From Bacteroidota bacterium (GTDB lineage: Bacteria > Bacteroidota > Bacteroidia > AKYH767-A > JAHEYN01): a DNA stretch of 52,661 nt. The position numbers and the translations under genes were made by a program. The stretch lies in the NCBI GenBank assembly GCA_947448795.1, contig CANFOZ010000001.1:1-52661 (forward strand), read 5' to 3'. This document shows, piece by piece, positions 15,755-24,155 of this stretch. The notes under the pieces are model-generated. The model worked only from the letters and a program-made list of their open reading frames with translations, was not told where the DNA came from and searched no databases. Numbering within the stretch: position 1 is the first letter of the stretch; every line of letters starts with the position of its first letter.

Positions 15755-16252
15755 ATGCTAAAACTAACCGTTAACAATCGCTTGAAGCTGGAGGCCGACG
15801 CGTCCACTTCGATGCTTGATGGAAAACCTTTCATCTTCGACTTGGCCGAGGTCAAGAAAGGTGTTTTTCACATTTTGATGGATAACAAATCTTTTTTGGC
15901 CGAGGTGCTTGAGGCCAATACGGCCGAGAAACGTTTTGTGATTCGCGTCAATGGCAATCGCTACGAAGTAGAGGCACGTGATCGCTTCGACGCGCTTTTA
16001 CATCAGCTCGGGATGGATAAGGTTGGAAGCGCACATGCTGGTGATCTGAAGGCGCCGATGCCTGGTCTGGTGCTCGAGGTAAAGGTGAAAGAGGGTGATA
16101 CAATCAACAAGGGCGATGCTGTGCTTGTGCTGGAAGCCATGAAAATGGAAAACATACTCAAGGCGGTTGGTAATGCTGTCGTGAAAAAAGTGCTGGTAAA
16201 AAAAGGGGACAAGGTTGAGAAAGGCCAAGTGATGGTGGAGATGAGTCTTTAA
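15755..16252 (+). CDS. Biotin carboxyl carrier protein (acyl-CoA carboxylase biotinyl subunit)
   Basis: 165 residues. The C-terminal half is a biotinyl domain with the canonical EAMKMEN motif (residues 127-133); Lys130 is the residue that biotin ligase modifies. The hammerhead strands KAPMPGLVLEVKVKEGDTINKGDAV and VKKGDKVEKGQVMVEMSL flank it. The N-terminal part (about 1-95) is a small beta domain of the type in Bacteroidota stand-alone carrier subunits of propionyl-CoA or methylcrotonyl-CoA carboxylases; it lacks the Pro/Ala linker of fatty-acid AccB. No carboxylase or biotin carboxylase subunit lies next to it, so which enzyme it serves cannot be read here. Confidence 0.9.
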   Translation: MLKLTVNNRLKLEADASTSMLDGKPFIFDLAEVKKGVFHILMDNKSFLAEVLEANTAEKRFVIRVNGNRYEVEARDRFDALLHQLGMDKVGSAHAGDLKAPMPGLVLEVKVKEGDTINKGDAVLVLEAMKMENILKAVGNAVVKKVLVKKGDKVEKGQVMVEMSL

Positions 16253-16287
16253 GCGCTAGTGTTTATTATTTATTAAATTATTTCCTA

Positions 16288-19200
16288 ATGAACTTTTGTA
16301 AAAACTCGCTGCTCCTCCTGGTTCTTTTTGCATGTTCTTTCTTGGGTGCATGTGCACAAGACACCTATCCAGTGAATGGTGTTGCCGACCAAAAACATGT
16401 TGCTTTTGTATTCACTAATGCGCGCATTTATATCGATTATAAAACACGTATTGATACAGCCATGCTCGTGGTTAGAGAGGGTAAAATTGAGGCGGTTGGC
16501 AAGGCCTTGAAAGTGCCTGTTGATGCTGTGATGATTGATCTCAAAGGAAAGTTTGTCTATCCATCTTTCATTGATGTGTATGCTGACTGTGGAATGCCGG
16601 AGGCTCGTAAAGCGCGTGTTGGTGAAGATGGCTATCCGCAGTTTCTCTCGAACACCCGTGGTGCCTATAATTGGAACCAAGCGATTCGTCCAGAGACCGA
16701 TGCTTACAAACTATTTAGCAACGACGATAAGAAGGCCGATGAGCTGCGCAAGCTTGGTTTTGGCGCTGCCCTCACGCATCAGAAAGATGGCATTGCTCGA
16801 GGCACCGGGGTTTTCGTGGTGTTAAGCGATGAGAAGGAAAACAAGTGTATTCTCAAGGACCGTGCATCAGCGCACTATTCTTTCGAGAAAGGAAGCTCAA
16901 CGCAGGATTATCCTTCTTCCTTGATGGGCTCCATAGCTCTCTTGCGCCAAACCTATTACGATGCGCGCTGGTATCAGCAAGCAAGCACCAACCCTTTGGA
17001 CGCGGAATACAACATCAGTTTAGATGCTTTCAACAAGGAACAGTCCTTGCCACAGGTTTTTGAAGTGTGCGACAAATATGCGGTGCTGCGTGCCGACCGC
17101 CTTGCGAAGGAGTTTGGTGTGCAGTACATCATCAAAGGCAATGGCGATGAATACCAGCGGGTGCAAGAGATAGCTGCAACTAAGATGCCCCTGATTTTGC
17201 CCGTTAATTTTCCTGCATCTTTCGACATGGAAGACATCTACGACGGTGCTCAGCCCACCCTTGGCGAGATGAAGCATTGGGAGCTTGCGTCATACAATCC
17301 TTGGTATCTGCAACAGGCAGGAGTACCCTTCGCTTTTACAACATCCGACTTGAAGGATAAAAAAGATTTTATCAAGAATGTGCGTAAAGCCATAGAGCAT
17401 GGTTTGACCGAAGAGCAAGCATTACGGGCATTGACTGAAACGCCCGCTGCCTTGCTTCTTATGCAAAATCAGGTGGGTGCGCTGCGACCTGGTATGGTGG
17501 CTAATTTTACGATAAGTACGAAGCCTATTTTTGACAAGGATAATATCTTGATGGAGAACTGGGTGGCCGGCAAGCAATTTATTATCAACGATACTGAACC
17601 TAAAGATCTACGCGGCATTTACGAGTTTCATGTAGCCTCACTGCCAGTTCTTAAAGCAAGCATTACAGGCGAATTGAACGATCCGAAATTGCTATTAGAC
17701 GACGATACGGCGAAAGCAAAAGGAAGCATCAGTCGCAACGGGAAGTTTATGAATATTTCGTTTGAGCTTATGCGTCGCGAGCCGAAAGGTATCCTGCGCT
17801 TGTCTTCCGACCCCGACCGCATGGGTAGCTTGTCGGGGAAAGCCCAGTTGCCGGATGGAACGTGGGTTCCATGGAACGCAGTAAAAGTGTCGGAGCTTGT
17901 TGCTGAAGCAAAAAAAGACACGGTGAAGAAAGTCAAAGAAACGCCTGGTGATGTGACTTTTCCGAATCGTGCTTATGGATGGCATACCAAACCGACAGCG
18001 GAATCTATTTTAATCAAAAACGCTACGGTTTGGACAAACGAGCAGGAGGGGATATTGCAAAACACGGATGTATATATTTCTGGTGGTAAGATTGTTAAAG
18101 TAGGCAAAGATCTGGCAAGCTCACCTGAACTCAAAGTCGCTTTAGCTGCAGGAAAGACGCGCATGCTCGATGGCACAGGTAAGCATCTTGCGGCAGGAAT
18201 CATCGACGAACATTCGCACATCGCCATTACGCGCGGTGTCAATGAAGGCACACAAGCGGTAACTTCAGAAGTGCGCATCGGCGATGTAGTAACGGCCGAC
18301 GATATAAACATTTATCGTGCCTTGTCTGGCGGTGTTACTTCAGCTCATCTTTTGCATGGTTCATCAAATCCGATCGGTGGACAAACGCAGTTGATTAAAT
18401 TGCGCTGGGGACTCACTCCTGAGCAGATGAAGTTTGAGCAATGGCCGGGTTTTATCAAGTTCGCCTTGGGCGAAAATGTTAAGCAGTCTAATTGGGGCGA
18501 CAAGCAGACCAGTCGCTTTCCGCAAACAAGGATGGGTGTTGAGCAGGTATTTGTTGATGCTTTCATCCGTGCAAAAGAATATGAGCAGACATGGAAAAAG
18601 TATGAAGGCAGCAAAGGCAAAGGGGTCATCCTTGCGCCGCGTCGCGATCTAGAGCTCGATGCGCTTGTTGAGATACTGAATAATAAACGTTTCATCACCT
18701 GTCATTCCTATGTGCAAAGCGAAATAAATATGCTGATGCATGTATCCGACAGCTTGGGTTTCAAGGTCAACACCTTCACGCATATTTTGGAAGGATACAA
18801 GGTTGCCGACAAGATGAAAGCACATGGCGTTGGTGCTTCTACTTTTGCGGATTGGTGGGCATACAAAAACGAGGTGATGGAAGCGATCCCATATAATGCA
18901 GCTATATTACACGATGAAGGCGTTCTGGTAGCCATCAACTCCGATGACCCGGAGATGGGAAGACGCCTCAATCAAGAGGCTGCGAAGGCAGTCAAGTATG
19001 GCGGTGTAACAGAGGAGGAGGCCTGGAAGTTTGTGACTTTGAATCCAGCGAAATTGTTACATATAGACAGCCGTGTTGGAAGTATAAAAGCAGGCAAAGA
19101 TGCCGACTTGGTGCTCTGGAGCGACAATCCTCTTTCTATCTATGCAAAAGCACTGACAACCCTGGTGGACGGTGTTGTATACTTCGACATTGATCAGGAT

Positions 19201-19347
19201 ATCAAGCTGCGCGAAGAGATAAAATCAGAGAAAGCGCGGCTAACTCGCTTGATGTTGGATGCCAAGAAGAATGGCGATAAAACACAAAAAGCGGGCGTCT
19301 CGTTCGAAGAGCTTTACAAGTGCGATACCATGTTGAAAAATTATTAA
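16288..19347 (+). CDS. Exported double-domain amidohydrolase
   Basis: 1019 residues with a signal sequence (residues 1 to about 24; LGAC makes lipidation possible). It is a tandem fusion of two amidohydrolase-superfamily units. The first (about 30-450) has the beta-sandwich ends and barrel pattern, but its metal site HxH is replaced by DVYADCG, so it is probably inactive. The second (about 565-1000) keeps a metal site: EHSHIA with His642 and His644, later histidines in ITCHSYV and FTHILEGY, and an Asp in INSDDPE, followed by GSIKAGKDADLVLWSDNPL. The fold resembles imidazolonepropionase-type amidohydrolases; the substrate is unknown. The next gene, a related amidohydrolase, starts 10 bases downstream, so the pair is co-transcribed and probably works together in the envelope. 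Confidence 0.85.
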   Translation: MNFCKNSLLLLVLFACSFLGACAQDTYPVNGVADQKHVAFVFTNARIYIDYKTRIDTAMLVVREGKIEAVGKALKVPVDAVMIDLKGKFVYPSFIDVYADCGMPEARKARVGEDGYPQFLSNTRGAYNWNQAIRPETDAYKLFSNDDKKADELRKLGFGAALTHQKDGIARGTGVFVVLSDEKENKCILKDRASAHYSFEKGSSTQDYPSSLMGSIALLRQTYYDARWYQQASTNPLDAEYNISLDAFNKEQSLPQVFEVCDKYAVLRADRLAKEFGVQYIIKGNGDEYQRVQEIAATKMPLILPVNFPASFDMEDIYDGAQPTLGEMKHWELASYNPWYLQQAGVPFAFTTSDLKDKKDFIKNVRKAIEHGLTEEQALRALTETPAALLLMQNQVGALRPGMVANFTISTKPIFDKDNILMENWVAGKQFIINDTEPKDLRGIYEFHVASLPVLKASITGELNDPKLLLDDDTAKAKGSISRNGKFMNISFELMRREPKGILRLSSDPDRMGSLSGKAQLPDGTWVPWNAVKVSELVAEAKKDTVKKVKETPGDVTFPNRAYGWHTKPTAESILIKNATVWTNEQEGILQNTDVYISGGKIVKVGKDLASSPELKVALAAGKTRMLDGTGKHLAAGIIDEHSHIAITRGVNEGTQAVTSEVRIGDVVTADDINIYRALSGGVTSAHLLHGSSNPIGGQTQLIKLRWGLTPEQMKFEQWPGFIKFALGENVKQSNWGDKQTSRFPQTRMGVEQVFVDAFIRAKEYEQTWKKYEGSKGKGVILAPRRDLELDALVEILNNKRFITCHSYVQSEINMLMHVSDSLGFKVNTFTHILEGYKVADKMKAHGVGASTFADWWAYKNEVMEAIPYNAAILHDEGVLVAINSDDPEMGRRLNQEAAKAVKYGGVTEEEAWKFVTLNPAKLLHIDSRVGSIKAGKDADLVLWSDNPLSIYAKALTTLVDGVVYFDIDQDIKLREEIKSEKARLTRLMLDAKKNGDKTQKAGVSFEELYKCDTMLKNY

Positions 19348-19357
19348 AATCGGCACC

Positions 19358-20665
19358 ATGTTAAACCTAAATAAAAACACTCTTTTTTCTATTCTTGTGC
19401 TGTGTTGTGCCAGCTCCTTGTTTGCCCAACAACCGATACCTGCAAAGCCACAAGCCAAGCCGATATTGCTCTTGAATGGAACAGCACACCTTGGCGATGG
19501 GAAGGTGATTGCCAACGCAGCGATTGGTTTTGAGAACGGACGCTTATCGCTCGTGGCAGATGCCACAACCATTCGCTTGGATAAGTCCAAATTTGAGATT
19601 ATCGATTGCAGTGGCAAGCAGATTTATCCCGGATTTATTGCACCCAACACCACGCTTGGTTTAGTTGAAGTGGAGGCCATTCGTGCCACCCTAGATAATG
19701 CTGAAACGGGATCTTTGAATCCGAATGTGCGCTCCATTATTTCATACAACACCGACTCCAAAGTTACGCCAACCGTGCGTTCAAACGGTATTCTAACAGC
19801 ACAGATAGTGCCGCAGGGCGGCATGCTTTCCGGTCAGTCTTCGGTAGTTATGCTTGATGCATGGAATTGGGAAGATGCAGCTTATAAAACCGACGACGGA
19901 GTGCATTTGAACTGGCCTCGCATGGTCTTTGCTCGCGGCGGTGGACCAGAGGCCGAGGATGCGCAGCGTCAGGCCCAAGAGAAAGGCATTCAGAAATTAC
20001 GCGCCCTTTTTAATGAGGCACAGGCCTATGCACAGTCGAAGCCCGAGGAAGTTAACCTGCGCTTGCAGGCTATGTCCGAGCTCTTTGCATCCGGTGTTAA
20101 TCAGCAGCGGCTCTTTGTGCATTGTGACGATGCGCGAGAGATTGTTTCAGCTGTAAAATTTGCCGATGATTTTGGTATGAAGATTATTTTGGTTGGCGGT
20201 GCTGATGCTTGGAAAGTAGCTGATCTATTGAAGTCGAAAAACATCCCTGTCATCTTAGGCAGATTGCATGCTTTGCCGATGCGTGAAGACGAGCAGGTTG
20301 ATCAATTTTATCAATTGCCTGCGCGACTGAAGCAGGCGGGTGTTCTTTTTTGTTTGGGTGTGGATGGTTTCTGGCAAGTGCGTAACTTGCCTTTCATGGC
20401 GGGTACTGCAGCGACTTATGGGCTTACAAAAGAGGAGGCTCTTGCGAGCATCACCTCTAGCACCGCGAAAATACTCGGCCTCGACGCTCGTCTTGGAACG
20501 CTTGAAGTGGATAAGGATGCTACGCTTTTTGTCTCTTCTGGCGATGCTCTTGATATGCGCAGCAATCAGCTTAGCATGGCCTTCATTCAGGGTCGCAAAA
20601 TCGATTTGAACAACATCCAAACGGACTTGAATCAGCGCTATCGGAACAAGTACGGTTTAAAGTAG
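19358..20665 (+). CDS. Exported amidohydrolase-like protein lacking the metal site
   Basis: 435 residues with a signal peptide (1 to about 23, LFA|QQP). The amidohydrolase framework is recognisable: ILLLNGTAHLGDGKVIANAA-type opening strand, DCSGKQIYPGFIAPNTTLG where a metal-binding HxH should be, AGTAATYGLTKEEALASITSSTAKILGLDARLGTLEVDKDATLFV at the end. The HxH is lost, so catalysis is doubtful. It resembles the inactive first half of the upstream 1019-residue protein, and may be its partner or a pseudoenzyme subunit. It lies 10 bases after that gene. The convergent ispG ends 17 bases away, with no clear terminator between them. Confidence 0.8.
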   Translation: MLNLNKNTLFSILVLCCASSLFAQQPIPAKPQAKPILLLNGTAHLGDGKVIANAAIGFENGRLSLVADATTIRLDKSKFEIIDCSGKQIYPGFIAPNTTLGLVEVEAIRATLDNAETGSLNPNVRSIISYNTDSKVTPTVRSNGILTAQIVPQGGMLSGQSSVVMLDAWNWEDAAYKTDDGVHLNWPRMVFARGGGPEAEDAQRQAQEKGIQKLRALFNEAQAYAQSKPEEVNLRLQAMSELFASGVNQQRLFVHCDDAREIVSAVKFADDFGMKIILVGGADAWKVADLLKSKNIPVILGRLHALPMREDEQVDQFYQLPARLKQAGVLFCLGVDGFWQVRNLPFMAGTAATYGLTKEEALASITSSTAKILGLDARLGTLEVDKDATLFVSSGDALDMRSNQLSMAFIQGRKIDLNNIQTDLNQRYRNKYGLK

Positions 20666-20682
20666 TAAATCTATTTGACGGA

Positions 20683-22677
20683 TTAGTCGAGCTTCGGCTC
20701 TACCCAATCGCCGTGGTCTTGGATCAGCTGGATGAGTGCATCAACAGCCTGTTCAGCAGCGATGCTTTTTGTAACCACTTCCCTGCCTTTGTAAAGGGTT
20801 ATTTTACCCGGCCCCGATCCAACATACCCATAGTCTGCATCGGCCATTTCTCCCGGACCATTCACGATGCAACCCATAATGCCAATCTTGACGCCTTTGA
20901 GATGATTGGTGCGCGAACGGATTTTTGCGGTGGTTTCTTGCAGGTCGAATAAGGTTCTTCCGCACGAAGGGCAGGAGATGTATTCGGTTTTTGAGATGCG
21001 TGTGCGCGTGGCTTGTAAAGCTCCAAAAACGGTGCTGTTAATGAGCTGTCGATTCAGCCCTTCGCTATGCATCCAAAGCCCTTCTCCAAAACCATCAATT
21101 AACAAAGCGCCAGCATCGGTAGACGCAAAGAGTTGAAAATCGTCTTGCGTCACATTATCATACAAACGCTGAATAATTACAGGCGTTGTTGCCTCTGCGT
21201 TTAGGAGTTCAAAAAACAAGCTGCGCTGTGCAGCCATACCATGTTCAGAGTGCGTCTGAGCAACGAGTACAACATTTTTTGAGCTTGCTATTTTTTGAAT
21301 TAATGCTGTATACGGGTGGTCAACATCGACTGTCACAAAATTCAGTACAGCATGGGTATTCGTGGCGTTGATGAATTCACTTGCACTGAATAAGGGATAG
21401 TGCTTATCCTTGCCTGGTGCTGTTTCCCAAGCCGAAGCATTTTGAATAATACTGAGGGTGCCAGGCAAACCGAATTCGATCTGCCTGTCGCCGGTGTAAA
21501 CGAAGTCACACGCTTGATCACTGATGTTCCACTTATCCAGCGTTGGCGAATAGGTATAACCAACTGCAAAAAACGAAGCAGCGGTTATTTGTGAAGCTGT
21601 GCTGAAATCCGCAATCACGCGTGGCACTTGTTGTCCACTATCGCTGCCACCGATATTTAGTACTTGATGCGAAGTCCTTTTTTTGTAATCGAAAGGGGAG
21701 AAGTTAGTTGGAATTATCAGGTCTTGAATCCTGCTGACAGCCTTGCGTGTCGCATAGCGTTTCACCAAATTGTGTGCAACAGGGATCTCGAATTCCGGAT
21801 CTTCGGTGAGAGAAACGCGCACGGTGTCTCCCAAGCCGTCTTCGAGCAAGGTGCCGATGCCTGCAGCCGACTTGATGCGGCCATCTTCGCCTTCGCCCGC
21901 CTCGGTAACGCCAAGGTGCAGTGGATAGTTGCGGCTCGTCTCGATCATTCGATTTAGCAGAAGGCGATACGCTTGCACCATCACCTTTGGGTTGCTCGAC
22001 TTCATCGAGAGCACGATGTTGTGGTAATTGAGATCTTCGCAGATACGCAAGAATTCCAAGGCCGATTCAACCATGCCTTCTGGTGAGTCGCCATAGCGGC
22101 TCATGATACGGTCGGACAAGGAGCCGTGGTTGGTTCCGATGCGCATCGCGGTACCATACTCTTTGCAGATCTTCACCAAGGGCGTGAAGCGTTCGCGGAT
22201 TCGATCGAGCTCTGCATTGTATGTAGCGTCAGTGTATTCCAGTTCTTCGAAACGCTTTTTGTCGGCATAGTTACCCGGATTCACGCGCACTTTTTCGACG
22301 ATGCGTGCCGCTGCCTCTGCCGCATTCGGGGTAAAATGAATGTCGGCGATGAGCGGCGTCTGGTAGCCGCGTTTGCGCAATTCATCTTTGATGTTTTGTA
22401 GGTTCTTGGCTTCGTTGATGCTTGGCGCAGTGATGCGCACGAGTTCGCAGCCCGCCTCAATCATCCGGATGCTTTGCTCCACCGTGGCAAGGGTGTTCAT
22501 TGTATCCGTTGTGGTCATCGACTGCAGTCGAATGGGATTGGAGCCACCAATGCCAATGGAGCCAACTTTGACCTCCCTTGTTACAAAGCGACGATACTCG
22601 TTTAAAGAGCTGCAATACTGCTTGGGATGAGTGAGAAGGGAGGTTGCTTTATCCACGTTTTTTTCAATGATTTTCAT
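20683..22677 (-). CDS. ispG: 4-Hydroxy-3-methylbut-2-enyl diphosphate synthase (large type)
   Basis: 664 residues. IspG (GcpE) converts methylerythritol cyclodiphosphate to HMBPP in the MEP isoprenoid pathway with a 4Fe-4S cluster. The TIM barrel is at the N-terminus (PIRLQSMTTTDTMNT, ADIHFTPNAA, VRVNPGN, NHGSLSDRIMSRYGD, HLGVTEAGEG). The cluster domain at the C-terminus has Cys569, Cys572 (CPSCGR) and Cys603, with cluster-side Glu610 (CIVNGPGE). Between them lies an insertion of roughly 250 residues, which makes it much longer than E. coli IspG (372) and like plant and Bacteroidota enzymes. The frame extends upstream to 22770, but the conserved region and the promoter favour the ATG at 22677. 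Confidence 0.95.
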   Translation of the reverse strand: MKIIEKNVDKATSLLTHPKQYCSSLNEYRRFVTREVKVGSIGIGGSNPIRLQSMTTTDTMNTLATVEQSIRMIEAGCELVRITAPSINEAKNLQNIKDELRKRGYQTPLIADIHFTPNAAEAAARIVEKVRVNPGNYADKKRFEELEYTDATYNAELDRIRERFTPLVKICKEYGTAMRIGTNHGSLSDRIMSRYGDSPEGMVESALEFLRICEDLNYHNIVLSMKSSNPKVMVQAYRLLLNRMIETSRNYPLHLGVTEAGEGEDGRIKSAAGIGTLLEDGLGDTVRVSLTEDPEFEIPVAHNLVKRYATRKAVSRIQDLIIPTNFSPFDYKKRTSHQVLNIGGSDSGQQVPRVIADFSTASQITAASFFAVGYTYSPTLDKWNISDQACDFVYTGDRQIEFGLPGTLSIIQNASAWETAPGKDKHYPLFSASEFINATNTHAVLNFVTVDVDHPYTALIQKIASSKNVVLVAQTHSEHGMAAQRSLFFELLNAEATTPVIIQRLYDNVTQDDFQLFASTDAGALLIDGFGEGLWMHSEGLNRQLINSTVFGALQATRTRISKTEYISCPSCGRTLFDLQETTAKIRSRTNHLKGVKIGIMGCIVNGPGEMADADYGYVGSGPGKITLYKGREVVTKSIAAEQAVDALIQLIQDHGDWVEPKLD

Positions 22678-22679
22678 TG

Positions 22680-22687
22680 CAAAATTA
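22680..22687 (-). promoter_or_regulatory. -7-like element TAATTTTG next to the ispG start
   Basis: TAATTTTG on the minus strand lies two bases before the assumed ispG ATG (22677). If real, transcription would start inside or after that codon, and translation would have to begin downstream (a GTG is codon 9). Either a chance match in AT-rich DNA or a sign that the start is later. Confidence 0.3.
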
Positions 22688-22923
22688 AACAAAAAAATAG
22701 CGAGGTCTAATTTTTTGTAGCAGTGCACAAAGCAGGTAAAAAGAGTTTTTATAAAGTGAAATTCATTCATTTATCTTTTTGCAAAAAAATAAACGATTTT
22801 ATGGGTTCCATAATAGCCGTAATGCCTAGCTAGAAAAAGGCCTGCAGGATGATTATCAGCTTGGCTTTTTAAAATATTCATTTAAATATCCTGTAAAATG
22901 GCTGATTATATGAATAAATTTTA

Positions 22924-22931
22924 TAAGTTTG
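22924..22931 (+). promoter_or_regulatory. -7 element TAAGTTTG before the PKD protein
   Basis: Exact TAnnTTTG match 25 bases upstream of the ATG at 22957, in a very AT-rich stretch (22880-22956) with no other feature. No -33 TTG at good spacing. Confidence 0.45.
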
Positions 22932-22956
22932 AATAAATTTCCATAAATATATAATC

Positions 22957-24075
22957 ATGAAAAAAATTACTTTTCTTTTTTACACGTTATTTTTATCGAT
23001 GCTGCTAAGTGCTAACTCGCTTTCTGCGCAGTGTGTTCCTAGCTTTACATGGAGTGAAACAAGCGCAGGCGTAATTAGCTTTGTGTTTGCGAGCAATAAC
23101 TGCCCTGCTCCTGTTAATGCTGTTTGGACCATGGGTGACGGTTCGTCTGCCACTGGCTTGAATCCGGTTCATACATACACCTCCTCTGGCGCATATGCGG
23201 TTTGCTGCATTGTAGGCGACTCTGTCAATCAATATACTTTTTGCGACTCCATCTATGTCAATGGTGGCGCTTTAGGCTGCACCATCGCGGCAACCATGTC
23301 GACTACTCCAGCTAGCTGTCCAGCCTGCATGGACGGTACTGCTACTGTATCTTTTACAGGCGCAGTAGGCAATGTAACGTTCAGCTGGTCTGATTCTTCA
23401 AGCTCTGGAGCTACTGATTTTCACCTTGCATCAGGAACTGTTAGTTGCTGCGTAACCGACGCAAACGGCTGCACTGCATGTGCTGACGCAACAGTTGGTG
23501 CTCAAGGCAATAGCAATAGCTGTTCGGCCGATTTCAGCTTGGTTGCCGATTCATTAACTGCCCATACCTACTGGATCATTCCAGTCCTTACAGGAACAGC
23601 TCCTTTCACATGCACATGGTCTTGGGGCGATGGCGCATCTAGCACAGGCATGTACCCAACACACACCTACAATGGCGCAGGCAGTTACGCTATTTGTTTA
23701 GATGCAATCGACGCGGATAGTTGCGTTAGCCATTTTTGTGGCACATTCAGTCTTCAGCGTTCCGCTACTTCTGGCCCTATCAACGTAGCGGTGGTGTCAA
23801 CTATGAATGGTATTCAAAACACGAGCCCTCTCGGTGGTATCGAGTTGTATCCGAACCCAGTAAGCAATATGTTTACCTTGTCTTTAAACGGCCTCGCTAT
23901 TCCTGCAGGTGGATTGGAATTCTCTATGTTCGACCAACAGGGCAAGAAAGTGATTTCCTGGAACCAAACAGCTCAGCAAATGAACATCGAGCGCCAAGGC
24001 CTTGCGAACGGTATTTACTTCGTTAAAACGCTCGTAAATGGTGCAGCGTGGAGCCGTAAAGTGGTGATTAACTAA
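22957..24075 (+). CDS. T9SS-secreted PKD/SprB-repeat surface protein
   Basis: 372 residues. Signal peptide 1-24 (LSA|QCV). PKD-like domains are visible at about residues 30-100 (WTMGDGSSATGLNPVHTYTS) and 190-275 (WSWGDGASSTGMYPTHTYNG). A Cys-rich segment between them (about 105-180, with SCPACMDGTATV and SCCVTDANGCTACAD) resembles SprB-type repeats. The C-terminal 80 residues are a type A T9SS sorting domain (IELYPNPVSNMFTLSL, FSMFDQQGKKVI, LANGIYFVKT, RKVVIN). Predicted to be secreted and attached to the cell surface; adhesin or matrix role is inference. Stand-alone gene with its own -7 element and a strong terminator. Confidence 0.88.
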   Translation: MKKITFLFYTLFLSMLLSANSLSAQCVPSFTWSETSAGVISFVFASNNCPAPVNAVWTMGDGSSATGLNPVHTYTSSGAYAVCCIVGDSVNQYTFCDSIYVNGGALGCTIAATMSTTPASCPACMDGTATVSFTGAVGNVTFSWSDSSSSGATDFHLASGTVSCCVTDANGCTACADATVGAQGNSNSCSADFSLVADSLTAHTYWIIPVLTGTAPFTCTWSWGDGASSTGMYPTHTYNGAGSYAICLDAIDADSCVSHFCGTFSLQRSATSGPINVAVVSTMNGIQNTSPLGGIELYPNPVSNMFTLSLNGLAIPAGGLEFSMFDQQGKKVISWNQTAQQMNIERQGLANGIYFVKTLVNGAAWSRKVVIN

Positions 24076-24094
24076 GTTCGTTTTAAAGATTTTT

Positions 24095-24125
24095 AAAAGG
24101 GTGTCCAAAAAGACACCCTTTTTTT
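24095..24125 (+). terminator. Rho-independent terminator after the PKD protein
   Basis: AAAAGGGTGTC (24095-24105), a CAAAAA loop, then GACACCCTTTT (24112-24122) and further Ts to 24125. Perfect 11-bp stem with flanking A- and T-runs. Confidence 0.92.
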
Positions 24126-24155
24126 ATAGCTTCGTTTTTGAATTTTTAAAAGAGC

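Noticed and set aside
20650-20700. Terminator between the converging amidohydrolase and ispG ends
   Set aside because: Only a weak AT-rich inverted match is present, with no stable stem or U-run.
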